A stretch of 64,000 bases of DNA, taken from positions 32,257-96,256 of the forward strand of contig NZ_JAERLY010000009.1 in the NCBI RefSeq assembly GCF_018256155.1, given 5' to 3'. Source of the DNA: Gluconobacter sp. Dm-62. Its GTDB lineage: Bacteria > Pseudomonadota > Alphaproteobacteria > Acetobacterales > Acetobacteraceae. The translations under genes and the position numbers were made by a program. Below the pieces are notes generated by a model, which saw only the letters and a list, made by a program, of their open reading frames with translations, made no database searches and was not told where the DNA came from. Positions within the stretch are counted from its first letter, which is position 1, and every line of letters begins with the position of its first letter. Below are positions 18,154 to 26,092 of the stretch, in pieces.

Positions 18154-20850
18154 ATGACGGACGTTGTGGTGGTCGAGAGCCCGGCAAAGGCCAAGACGAT
18201 CAACAAGTATCTGGGAGGCGGATATACCGTCCTCGCGTCGTTCGGCCATGTGCGGGATCTGCCGCCCAAGGACGGCAGCGTGCGCCCGGACGAGAATTTT
18301 GCCATGAGCTGGCAGACGGACGAGCGCGGCGCAAAGCAGATCTCCGCCATCACCAAGGCGCTGAAGGGGGCGAAGAACCTTTACCTCGCCACTGACCCGG
18401 ATCGCGAGGGTGAGGCGATTTCCTGGCATGTCCGCAGCGTTCTGGAAGAAAAAAACCTTCTGAAGAACGTGGACGTCCATCGCGTTACCTTTAACGAAAT
18501 CACCAAATCGGCCGTTACGGCGGCGATGGCGGCCCCGCGTGAACTGGACCGCCCGCTGATCGACGCCTATCTGGCCCGCCGCGCGCTGGACTATCTGGTC
18601 GGCTTCACGCTCTCTCCCGTCCTGTGGCGCAAGCTGCCGGGTAGCCGGAGCGCCGGGCGTGTTCAGTCGGTCGCGCTGCGTCTGATCTGTGAGCGCGAAG
18701 CCGAAATCGAGGTCTTCCGCCCCAAAGAATACTGGACCGTCACCGGGGGCTTCACGACACCCGGCAAGGCCGCGTTCCAGGCACGCCTGACCCATCTGAA
18801 GGGCGAGAAGCTCGACCAGTTCGACCTGAACAACGAACAGCTGGCCTTCGATGGACGTGATGCCGTACTGGCAGGGCAGTTCACGGTCCGGTCCGTCGAA
18901 CGCAAGCGCACCAAGCGCAACCCGCCGCCACCGTTCACGACGTCCACCCTTCAGCAAGAAGCATCCCGTAAGCTGGGCATGAGCGCGCAGACCACGATGC
19001 GCACGGCCCAGCAGCTTTATGAAGGTGTGGATCTGCGTGGTGAGACGACGGGTCTGATTACCTATATGCGAACCGATGGCGTGACGATGGCGAAGGAAGC
19101 CGTGAGCTCCATTCGCGGCCATATCGGCAAGGCGTTCGGGGACGAATATGTTCCGGATTATCCTCGCACTTATTCCACCAAAGCCAAGAACGCGCAGGAA
19201 GCCCACGAGGCCATCCGCCCGACGGACGTGTTCCTTACGCCCCAGCAGGTTGGTCACGCACTGACGCCGGAACAGAAGAAGCTTTACGAACTGATCTGGA
19301 AGCGCTCCGTCGCCTCGCAGATGCAGTCGGCCGAGCTGGATCAGGTTGCAGTAACGCTGGCGGATGCGAGCGGCCAGACGCTTCTGCGCGCCACGGGCTC
19401 GACCATCGCGTTTGACGGCTTCCTCAAGCTTTACATCGAAGGCCGTGACGACACGAAGGCTGAAGACGACGACGGCAAGCTCCTGCCGCCCATGAAGGAA
19501 GGCGACCGCCTGACAACCGGGGCCGTGGATGCCGAGCAGCATTTCACGCAGCCGCCGCCGCGCTATTCGGAAGCCTCGCTCGTCAAGAAAATGGAAGAGA
19601 TCGGCATTGGCCGTCCCTCGACCTATGCTTCGATTCTCGGCGTGCTGCGGGACCGGAATTATGTGCGCCTGGATGCCCGGCGCTTCATCCCTGAAGACCG
19701 CGGACGGCTGGTCACGGCGTTCCTGACATCCTTCTTTGAGCGCTATGTGGATTCGGGCTTCACGGCATCGCTTGAAGAGCAGCTTGATGACATTTCGGGC
19801 GGCCGGGCTGACTGGCATGATGTCATGGCAGCCTTCTGGCAGGATTTCTCGGCGGCGGTCGCGCAGACCAAGGACCTGAAGATCTCGGACGTCATTGACG
19901 CGCTGGACGAAGATCTCGGGCCGCATTTCTTCCCGCCCCGCCCGGATGGTGGCGATCCGCGCGTGTGTACGTCGTGCGGAACCGGACGCCTCGGCCTACG
20001 GCTTGGCAAGTTCGGCGCCTTCATCGGATGCTCGAATTACCCGACCTGTCAGTTCACGCGCAGGCTGGTAGCTGAGGAAGGCGATACTGAAGGGCTGAAT
20101 GATGGCCCGAAGGTTCTGGGACAGGATCCGGACACCGGCGAGGACATCTCGATCCGTCGCGGGCCTTACGGACTGTATATCCAGCGCGGAGAGCCCAATC
20201 CGGAGGACAAGAAGGCCAAACCCAAGCGGACAACCATTCCCAAGGGCATCGACGGCAACACCATGACCATGGAGCAGGCGCTGGGGCTCCTGTCCCTGCC
20301 GCGTCTGGTCGGGCTGCATCCGGAGACGGGCGAAAAGATCGAAGCCGGTCTGGGGCGCTTTGGGCCATATGTGAAGATGGGCGCGATCTATGGCACGCTC
20401 GACAAGGACGATGATGTCGTAACCGTCGGGCTGAACCGGGCCGTGGATGCACTGGCCAAAAAGCTGGCCTCCATCCGCAATCTGGGGCCGCATCCAAAAG
20501 ACGGCGAGCCGGTCATGATTCGCAAAGGACGGTTTGGCCCGTATGCCCAGCACAACCAGCTGATCGCCAACCTGCCGAAGGGGCAGGACATGGAGGAGGT
20601 CACGCTGGATGAGGCGGTGGCGTTGCTGGCGGAAAAGGGCAAGCCACTGAAAGGTGGCGCAAAAAAAACTTCTACGAAAAAAGCGGCTCCGAAAGCGGCA
20701 AAGACGAAAAAAGCCGTTGCGGCTGCGGAAGGGGATGAAGCGGCTCCAAAGAAAGTAACGAAGCGTAGCCCGGCCAAATCCGCCACCAAGACGAAAACCA
20801 CAACGCCGCGGAAGCGTAAGACTGTTTCCGACACGTCGTCGGAAGACTGA
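18154..20850 (+). CDS. topA: DNA topoisomerase I
   Basis: Type IA topoisomerase that relaxes negative supercoils. The protein is 898 residues. The Toprim domain starts at residue 3 (VVVESPAKAKTI) with the acidic DPDREGE at 81-87. The catalytic tyrosine is Y304 in LITYMRTDGV. C-terminal repeats follow, including one zinc-finger type block (VCTSCG, then GCSNYPTC at about 605-635) and Toprim-associated repeats. The last 60 residues are a lysine/alanine-rich tail (KKAAPKAAKTKKA) that resembles histone H1 tails and probably adds DNA affinity. The start at 18154 has GGAG five bases upstream and places the family motif at the N-terminus. Confidence 0.96.
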   Translation: MTDVVVVESPAKAKTINKYLGGGYTVLASFGHVRDLPPKDGSVRPDENFAMSWQTDERGAKQISAITKALKGAKNLYLATDPDREGEAISWHVRSVLEEKNLLKNVDVHRVTFNEITKSAVTAAMAAPRELDRPLIDAYLARRALDYLVGFTLSPVLWRKLPGSRSAGRVQSVALRLICEREAEIEVFRPKEYWTVTGGFTTPGKAAFQARLTHLKGEKLDQFDLNNEQLAFDGRDAVLAGQFTVRSVERKRTKRNPPPPFTTSTLQQEASRKLGMSAQTTMRTAQQLYEGVDLRGETTGLITYMRTDGVTMAKEAVSSIRGHIGKAFGDEYVPDYPRTYSTKAKNAQEAHEAIRPTDVFLTPQQVGHALTPEQKKLYELIWKRSVASQMQSAELDQVAVTLADASGQTLLRATGSTIAFDGFLKLYIEGRDDTKAEDDDGKLLPPMKEGDRLTTGAVDAEQHFTQPPPRYSEASLVKKMEEIGIGRPSTYASILGVLRDRNYVRLDARRFIPEDRGRLVTAFLTSFFERYVDSGFTASLEEQLDDISGGRADWHDVMAAFWQDFSAAVAQTKDLKISDVIDALDEDLGPHFFPPRPDGGDPRVCTSCGTGRLGLRLGKFGAFIGCSNYPTCQFTRRLVAEEGDTEGLNDGPKVLGQDPDTGEDISIRRGPYGLYIQRGEPNPEDKKAKPKRTTIPKGIDGNTMTMEQALGLLSLPRLVGLHPETGEKIEAGLGRFGPYVKMGAIYGTLDKDDDVVTVGLNRAVDALAKKLASIRNLGPHPKDGEPVMIRKGRFGPYAQHNQLIANLPKGQDMEEVTLDEAVALLAEKGKPLKGGAKKTSTKKAAPKAAKTKKAVAAAEGDEAAPKKVTKRSPAKSATKTKTTTPRKRKTVSDTSSED

Positions 20851-20871
20851 AACCAGATCGGATCGGCAGTG

Positions 20872-20911
20872 TTGCCAGATGGCACTGTCGACCCCACATT
20901 CGATCTGGCAA
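20872..20911. repeat. 9-bp inverted repeat after topA
   Basis: TTGCCAGAT (20872-20880) and ATCTGGCAA (20903-20911) are perfect reverse complements with a 22-base spacer. A second, overlapping foldback exists: CAGT-GTT-GCCA pairs with TGGC-ACTG. There is no T-run, so it is not a standard terminator. It may be an operator or an mRNA structure between topA and the S41 peptidase gene. Confidence 0.4.
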
Positions 20912-21014
20912 GTCTTTACCGTGGCTGAAGTTTGTGGCGTGGTCGCGTTACGGGAGCAGCCTTTCTTGCCGTCCCGTCTCCAAGGACCCCGTCTTGCGTC
21001 ATGCTGTCCGCCTT

Positions 21015-22787
21015 ATGACCTTTTTCATGCCGCGCAGCCGCGAGGCGGCATGTCGTCAGGCCGTGTGTCTGGCGGTCTGCGTCTTCATTCTGGTGGTCGC
21101 GACAGGATCTGGAAAGGCACAGACGGCTCCGGACACGAGCAGCACTGCCGGTCCATCTTCCACCCCCACTCCTGTACAACCACCGCCCCCCGTTTTCTCA
21201 GCCTCCATCACAAGGGAGGTTCTGGTTGCAGCGCTTGGCTTTCTGGAACCGCGCACCCTGGAACCTCATTCAGCGCGGGATTTTTCGATCTGGGGACTGG
21301 ATGGTCTGACGGCCATTGACCCGACCCTCTCCGTTACGGAAACACAGCCCACAGTTTCACCGCTGGCCGCCCCGCCTCCTGGCGCGGCGATGGCCGCAGA
21401 GAAGGTGGCTGGCGAGGCGACATCCGGACACGCTCCATCCATGCTGAATATTCTGCAAGGGCAGACAATTGTGTTCAGCCGCGCCATGCCCGCAGCAGAC
21501 GGCAACGGCGCCTGGGCAGAACTGGTCACAGCTGCCATGCAGGCGGCCTGGCAGCACTCCTCCACCCTGCGCGACGCCGGACCCGATGCGCTCTTACAGG
21601 GTTTTTTCGACGAGCTCTTTAACCATCTGGATCCGTATTCCCGATACCTCGGCCCCTCTCCCGCCACCTCGGACCGAACACGACGGACCGGGAACACGGG
21701 TACTGTAGGGCTGAGTCTAGGGCAAAGCGGACGGACAATCGTGATTACAGCCGTCAATGCCAACGGTCCGGCCTGGGAGGCCGGTGTGGATACAGGCGAA
21801 CGTCTGGTGTCCGTTAACGGGCGGACGACACGGGGCCAGAACGTGACTGCAGTTCAGGATTGGCTGGATGGCGATGAGCACACATCTGTCGCGCTCGGAA
21901 TCGCGTCCAAGGGGCATGGGACAACAATTCTTCGACTGGAGCGGGTGCAGGTTCCACCAGAAACCGTGTTCGCCTCAACGGATGGTTCTTTCACCGTGCT
22001 ACGCGTCACGTCCTTTTCGACCCAGACAGCGGAAGAGATCAGCCAGTATATTGATCAGGTGGTGGATGAACCGACCCCGGACGCCCCTGCGCCGCCTGTA
22101 ACCAAAAACAGAGCGGCGCAGGCGGCAGGCATCATTCTCGATCTGCGCGGCGATCGCGGTGGTGTTCTGCAGCAGGCCGTCACGACAGCGGCCCTGCTGC
22201 TGGATCATGGTGTGGCCGTAACCACGCATGGGCGGAACCCTCTGGCCAACCATATCTGGGCCGTTCAGGGTGGTGACATGACCAATGGCACACCAGTCGT
22301 GATTCTTGTGGACGGACGGACAGCCAGCGCGGCTGAAATCCTGGCCTCCGCACTGGCCGATCACCGCCGCGCGGTCGTGATCGGGAGCGAGACCCTGGGC
22401 AAGGGACTCGTGCAGGTGATCGGACAGATGCCGAACGGAGGCGAACTGTTCGTGACGTGGAGTCGCAATCAGGCCCCCCTGGGCTGGCCGATCCAAGGAC
22501 TGGGCGTCATGCCTCAGGTCTGCACGTCGCTCGGCGCGGAGTCTCTTCAGGCTCAGTTGTCCGCCCTCAAGCAGGGCAATACCCTGCAGGGTATTGCCGT
22601 ACAGATGGCGCGCTCAGCCCGCTATCCAGTGCCGGTCACGAAGATTCTCGAGATCAGAAAGCACTGTCCGGCCGCGATCGGTTCGGATGCCGATATGGAC
22701 GCAGCCAGGGCGCTGCTGTCTTCCCCTGCCGCCTACAGGGCGGCGCTGGAGTCTGTTCCCGATGAGAACAGCGCCCCCCTCCACTAG
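21015..22787 (+). CDS. S41 family (C-terminal processing) peptidase, membrane-anchored or secreted
   Basis: Carboxy-terminal processing protease of 590 residues acting in the periplasm. An N-terminal hydrophobic stretch (QAVCLAVCVFILVVATGSG) serves as signal or anchor, followed by a proline-rich linker. A PDZ domain (about 215-300, with GPAWEAGVDTGERLVSVNG) precedes the S41 catalytic core. The catalytic serine lies in DGRTASAAEILASAL and the lysine in GSETLGKGLVQ. The fold around ILDLRGDRGGVLQQAV is typical. The start is uncertain: a TTG at 20994 has a better-spaced AAGGAC box, but the ATG at 21015 gives a normal signal. The target is unknown; relatives process penicillin-binding proteins or cell-wall hydrolases. 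Confidence 0.88.
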   Translation: MTFFMPRSREAACRQAVCLAVCVFILVVATGSGKAQTAPDTSSTAGPSSTPTPVQPPPPVFSASITREVLVAALGFLEPRTLEPHSARDFSIWGLDGLTAIDPTLSVTETQPTVSPLAAPPPGAAMAAEKVAGEATSGHAPSMLNILQGQTIVFSRAMPAADGNGAWAELVTAAMQAAWQHSSTLRDAGPDALLQGFFDELFNHLDPYSRYLGPSPATSDRTRRTGNTGTVGLSLGQSGRTIVITAVNANGPAWEAGVDTGERLVSVNGRTTRGQNVTAVQDWLDGDEHTSVALGIASKGHGTTILRLERVQVPPETVFASTDGSFTVLRVTSFSTQTAEEISQYIDQVVDEPTPDAPAPPVTKNRAAQAAGIILDLRGDRGGVLQQAVTTAALLLDHGVAVTTHGRNPLANHIWAVQGGDMTNGTPVVILVDGRTASAAEILASALADHRRAVVIGSETLGKGLVQVIGQMPNGGELFVTWSRNQAPLGWPIQGLGVMPQVCTSLGAESLQAQLSALKQGNTLQGIAVQMARSARYPVPVTKILEIRKHCPAAIGSDADMDAARALLSSPAAYRAALESVPDENSAPLH

Positions 22788-22811
22788 CACGCAGGACGAA
22801 TGGAAGCAGTC

Positions 22812-23153
22812 ATGGGCGCAAGATTGAAAACGGGACTCTGGGTACGGGCTGTCCTGCGCCGTATTTCTTCGGACGGAACCTCCGCCATGGTTCTCAAGAA
22901 AGGCGACGAGGATGCCGGTGCGGTTCTGATCGTCCTGGCGGACCGTTCTGGCGGTACCGGAGTCCTGCGCGAGGACGGGTCCGGCTGGGCGCGCGTGGAT
23001 GCTACCGATCCGCAGAGCGTGGACGCGTATCTGGAACGCCAGAAAAAATATGATCCGGACCTGTGGATCATCGAGCTTGAGATGCGGGATGTGTCCCAGC
23101 CCATCGAGCGCACTCTCGGGTCGCGGAGGCTCGATCTGGACGAAGAGGCGTAA
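22812..23153 (+). CDS. DUF1491 family protein
   Basis: Small cytosolic protein (113 residues) of the DUF1491 family, found in alphaproteobacteria and without known function. The family pattern is visible: LKTGLWVRAVLRR at the N-terminus, then MVLKKGDEDAGAVLIVL and a C-terminal WIIELEMRD. I prefer the ATG at 22812 (GGAAG six bases before it, N-terminus MGARLKTGLW) to the ATG at 22800. It follows the S41 peptidase by 24 bases and is likely co-transcribed with it. Confidence 0.85.
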   Translation: MGARLKTGLWVRAVLRRISSDGTSAMVLKKGDEDAGAVLIVLADRSGGTGVLREDGSGWARVDATDPQSVDAYLERQKKYDPDLWIIELEMRDVSQPIERTLGSRRLDLDEEA

Positions 23154-23168
23154 ACTGTGGGAGTGAAG

Positions 23169-23227
23169 ACACAGCACATGGCGAACCTGCCATAAAGAAA
23201 ACCGCATGATGCGGCATTGTGCTGTGT
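23169..23227 (+). ncRNA. Putative branched RNA structure in the leader of the OmpA-family gene
   Basis: A perfect 10-bp outer stem, ACACAGCACA (23169-23178) with TGTGCTGTGT (23218-23227), encloses two smaller hairpins: TGGC-GAACCT-GCCA (23179-23192) and CCGCA-TGA-TGCGG (23202-23214). Together they would form a three-way junction in the 155-base gap between DUF1491 and the OmpA gene. No T-run follows, so this is not a classical terminator. E. coli ompA mRNA is known to be stabilised by 5' leader hairpins, and a similar stabilising leader is my inference here. It could also be a regulatory or small RNA. No known RNA family was recognised. Confidence 0.45.
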
Positions 23228-23308
23228 GATGCGTTGCCATCGTCCGAGCTTTCGGCAAGAACACACACAGACAAGGTTGGCAGATTTGGCTGGTTGGAGA
23301 GAAATGAC

Positions 23309-24457
23309 ATGACGCAACGATCCGTTGTCAGGACCTGGCTGACCCGTGCCGGGTTCACTGCAGGCGTTTCGATGCTCGTCATGGGAGCCGCAACAGCACA
23401 GCCCGTCAAAGGGCTGTATGTTGCCGGTGAAGGCGGTGCAAGCTTCAACCAGGATCAGACGGCGCGCCTCTCGCCCGTCTTTCCGAGCGGGCGCGACCAC
23501 TATCAGGCTGGCGTGACCGGCATCGGCAGCCTGGGCTACGGGCTCGGAAACGGATTCCGCGTCGAGGTTGAGGGGAACTACCGCAACAACCGGTTGCAGC
23601 AGTTCCGTTCCAGCACGTTCCCGTCTTCCGTTGGTGGGCGTCAGCAGGGCTATGGCGTCATGGCCAACGCGCTGTTCGACATGGACATCGGCAAGTCCTG
23701 GGTCTTCCCGTATTTCGGCGCAGGCGTCGGATATGGCTGGCAGGCGATGAACACCTATGTTCATGCTCCGAACGGCGCCTTTGACCAGCATGTTGGCGGC
23801 ACGGCCGGAAACTTTGCCTATCAGGGCATTTTCGGTCTCTCCTTCCCTGTCCCCTGGGTCGTGGGGCTGTCGGCAACGGCGGAATACCGCTTCTACACGC
23901 TGATGGGACCGAACGGGCACCACGCCACGGCGACCGGGATCTATGGCGGCTGGGACAAAACGAAGGAATTCGGCGTGTCCAGCGGCAACCGCGACACAAG
24001 GACGGACTTCAACCATTCGCTGATGCTGGGGCTGCGCTACGAGTTCAATCCGGCTCCCCCGCCGCCGAAGCCGGTTGCAGCACCGATGCCGGTTCCCGGC
24101 CCTGCTCCCACCCGCACCTATCTGGTGTTCTTCGACTGGGACTCGGCCGAGCTGAGCACCCGTGCAAAAGCTGTCGTGGCGACCGCAGCACGTAATTCGA
24201 CGTCCGTTCAGGTCACGCATATTGAGGTCAGCGGCTATACCGACACCTCGGCTGCCCAGCCGGGACGCCGCGGCGAGGCCTACAACATGGCGCTGTCACA
24301 GCGTCGTGCGAATACGGTCAAGGAAGAGCTGGTACGTGATGGCGTGGCCGCGGGCCTTATCACGACACAGGGCTTTGGCGAGAGCCACCCACTGGTCGTC
24401 ACAGCTGCCAATATCCGCGAGCCTCAGAACCGCCGCGTGGAAATCGACTTCAAGTAA
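23309..24457 (+). CDS. OmpA family outer-membrane protein
   Basis: Outer-membrane protein of 382 residues. It has a signal peptide (cleavage near GAATAQP), an eight-strand beta-barrel region (about 30-245, with VAGEGGASFNQD, GYGLGNGFRVEVEGNYR and LMLGLRYEF), a proline-rich linker (PAPPPPKPVAAPMPVPGPAP), and a C-terminal OmpA-like peptidoglycan-binding domain (TYLVFFDWDSAELS, then LSQRRANTVKEEL and EPQNRRVEI). It anchors the outer membrane to the cell wall. The ATG at 23309 is preceded by GGAGAG. The leader contains the branched structure at 23169-23227 and a further CCGA/TCGG hairpin. A rho-independent terminator follows. Confidence 0.92.
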   Translation: MTQRSVVRTWLTRAGFTAGVSMLVMGAATAQPVKGLYVAGEGGASFNQDQTARLSPVFPSGRDHYQAGVTGIGSLGYGLGNGFRVEVEGNYRNNRLQQFRSSTFPSSVGGRQQGYGVMANALFDMDIGKSWVFPYFGAGVGYGWQAMNTYVHAPNGAFDQHVGGTAGNFAYQGIFGLSFPVPWVVGLSATAEYRFYTLMGPNGHHATATGIYGGWDKTKEFGVSSGNRDTRTDFNHSLMLGLRYEFNPAPPPPKPVAAPMPVPGPAPTRTYLVFFDWDSAELSTRAKAVVATAARNSTSVQVTHIEVSGYTDTSAAQPGRRGEAYNMALSQRRANTVKEELVRDGVAAGLITTQGFGESHPLVVTAANIREPQNRRVEIDFK

Positions 24458-24490
24458 GATCTGCAAGCAGGATCTGCTTCCCGCGCAACC

Positions 24491-24520
24491 GGCGGCTTCT
24501 CACGGAGCCGCCAGTTTTTT
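24491..24520 (+). terminator. Rho-independent terminator of the OmpA-family gene
   Basis: Stem GGCGGCT (24491-24497) and AGCCGCC (24506-24512) with an 8-base loop, followed by AGTTTTTT. It lies 33 bases after the OmpA stop codon. Confidence 0.9.
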
Positions 24521-24535
24521 ATGCCTGTCGCGCAT

Positions 24536-24565
24536 GAAAAAGGGCGGAGAGAACACTCCCCGCCC
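24536..24565 (-). terminator. Rho-independent terminator of the minus-strand lipoprotein gene
   Basis: Read on the minus strand, GGGCGGGGAG and CTCCGCCC form a stem with two unpaired bases around a short AGAACA-type loop, followed by five T residues. It sits 28 bases beyond the stop of the lipoprotein gene and faces the OmpA terminator. Confidence 0.8.
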
Positions 24566-24593
24566 TGTTCCGGCCCATCACTGGATGGAAAAC

Positions 24594-25139
24594 TTACTTC
24601 TTGCGACGCACCGTGTGACGGACGGCAGCTTTCTTTGCAGTCGCCTTCGCGGGCGTCGGTGCGACGACTGCGGGCGGCTTCGCAACAACCACGCCGGTTG
24701 CATCGACTGTAGCGCGGATCGTCAGATGTTCGCGCTTTTGACCGCCACCCGGGATCAGCTCGGCCGTGAACGTGTCCGTTCCGGCGTAAGCCGTAGCAGG
24801 CGTGTAGTCCACGTAGGTCTTGCCGTCATAATTGTAGAGGAAGGCCTTGCCGTGTGTCGGCGGAGGATTGACGCCGAAGGAGGCATAGTTGCCGCCCATC
24901 GGCTTCTGGATGGCGATGGAGCACAGTCCGTCATCGCTGCGGACCGTCATGTCCACGCTCATCGTGCCGTCAGCAGCCTTCTTGACGGCGGAGACATGAC
25001 AGACGGCGGATGTGCGCTGGTATCCGAAGGGATTCGGAGCCACGGAACGCTGGACGATCGGCTGCTGGGCACAGCCGGAGAGAAGCAGGGACACGGCAAA
25101 TGCCGAACCCAGGGTAATGGCAGAACCTCGCAGACGCAC
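24594..25139 (-). CDS. Lipoprotein of unknown function with lysine/alanine-rich tail
   Basis: The 181-residue protein starts at a GTG (25139) with GGAG six bases upstream. This gives a perfect lipoprotein signal, MRLRGSAITLGSAFAVSLLLSGC, with the acylated cysteine at 23; an ATG at 25169 would add ten unlikely residues. The middle is beta-rich, with a motif (DYTPATAYAGTDTFTAEL) seen in Ig-like extracytoplasmic domains. The last 25 residues are basic and alanine-rich (AKATAKKAAVRHTVRRKK). Such a tail could bind an anionic surface polymer or peptidoglycan, but this is inference. It is divergent from another secreted protein with a basic tail at 25451. Confidence 0.8.
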   Translation of the reverse strand: MRLRGSAITLGSAFAVSLLLSGCAQQPIVQRSVAPNPFGYQRTSAVCHVSAVKKAADGTMSVDMTVRSDDGLCSIAIQKPMGGNYASFGVNPPPTHGKAFLYNYDGKTYVDYTPATAYAGTDTFTAELIPGGGQKREHLTIRATVDATGVVVAKPPAVVAPTPAKATAKKAAVRHTVRRKK

Positions 25140-25450
25140 GGTCAACTCCAACGCATCGTGACAGGACATGCCGCGTTTTCACGGCAGACAGACGTTCGCA
25201 TGTAGAACAGGACAGCACGGGGCGAAAGACTGCACGGCGCACCATCGGCCATTTTGACGGTATTTTGTGTCGTATGACCGATAAATTGGTGTGGAAGGGT
25301 CTCGCGCCCATTTTCTGCCATGAAATCATGTTTCGGATTAAGGGCTTGCCGCACGTTCCTCAGACGCAGAATCAGCTTTCGCAGGGGGTCGACCGCGGGT
25401 AGTCTGTTCCAGTGGTTTGGCCGGTCGATCCGGTCTTGTGGAGTCTGTCA

Positions 25451-26011
25451 ATGCCGTCGATCTTCCGTCGTTCCTTCCAGAGCCTGCTTGCCGTCGGGCT
25501 TTCCTGCGCTACGCTTGCTGCCGTTCATCCCCTTTCCGCCCGCGCTGCGGACTGCGGCAACTCGCCCGCTCACGAAGCCTTCGATGTGGCTGGCCTGAAG
25601 TCCGAGCTGATGGTAACGGCGCTGTCGTGCAAGGCACAGGACCGTTACAATGCCTTTGTCGGCAAGTTCCGTCCGGCCCTGCTGAGCGCTGATGAGCGTC
25701 TGAACAGCTATTTCCGCACCACCTACGGCCGTCGCGCACAGGTTGAGCATGACGACTACATCACGCAGCTGGCCGATATCCAGTCGCTGGGTGGACTGAA
25801 GTCCGGCACAGTTTTCTGCGAGCAGCGCGAAGCCATGTTTGACGAGATCGACGCACTGGAATCTTCATCCGACCTCGCCCATTACGCCGAGGCCAAGGAC
25901 GTGGCCCAGCCTGCGTCCTATGAGAGCTGCGAAGCTCCTGCCACGGTGGACCGTCATTCCCGCAAGGGTGTGACGAAACGCGCGGCCACCCGCCGTACGA
26001 ACCGCGCCTGA
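25451..26011 (+). CDS. Secreted protein of unknown function with basic C-terminus
   Basis: The 186-residue protein starts at the ATG at 25451 (GGAG eight bases upstream). It has a signal peptide, MPSIFRRSFQSLLAVGLSCA, with cleavage near SARAAD. The mature part contains four cysteines (ADCGNS, LSCKAQ, VFCEQR, YESCEA), suggesting two disulfides, and is mostly helical by pattern. The final 20 residues are strongly basic (RKGVTKRAATRRTNRA). I recognise no family. A 281-base gap with no other gene separates it from the divergent lipoprotein gene; the gap holds only short foldbacks (for example TCGACCG and CGGTCGA near 25390 and 25422). Confidence 0.75.
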   Translation: MPSIFRRSFQSLLAVGLSCATLAAVHPLSARAADCGNSPAHEAFDVAGLKSELMVTALSCKAQDRYNAFVGKFRPALLSADERLNSYFRTTYGRRAQVEHDDYITQLADIQSLGGLKSGTVFCEQREAMFDEIDALESSSDLAHYAEAKDVAQPASYESCEAPATVDRHSRKGVTKRAATRRTNRA

Positions 26012-26092
26012 AACTCCCTCTCTGAGCCCGTCCGTTACCCTGTCGCGAAGCGTTTGCTTGACGTTCTGTGATGGGGCGGCGACAACGCAGAC

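Noticed and set aside
17674..19926. A 750-codon open frame on the minus strand opposite topA and dprA
   Set aside because: It is the antisense shadow of two well-supported genes in high-GC DNA; its translation matches no protein pattern and has no ribosome binding site.
25170..25450. Possible small RNA or tRNA in the 281-base gap between divergent secreted-protein genes
   Set aside because: Only short foldbacks were seen; no cloverleaf, T-arm sequence or terminator with a T-run supports an RNA gene.
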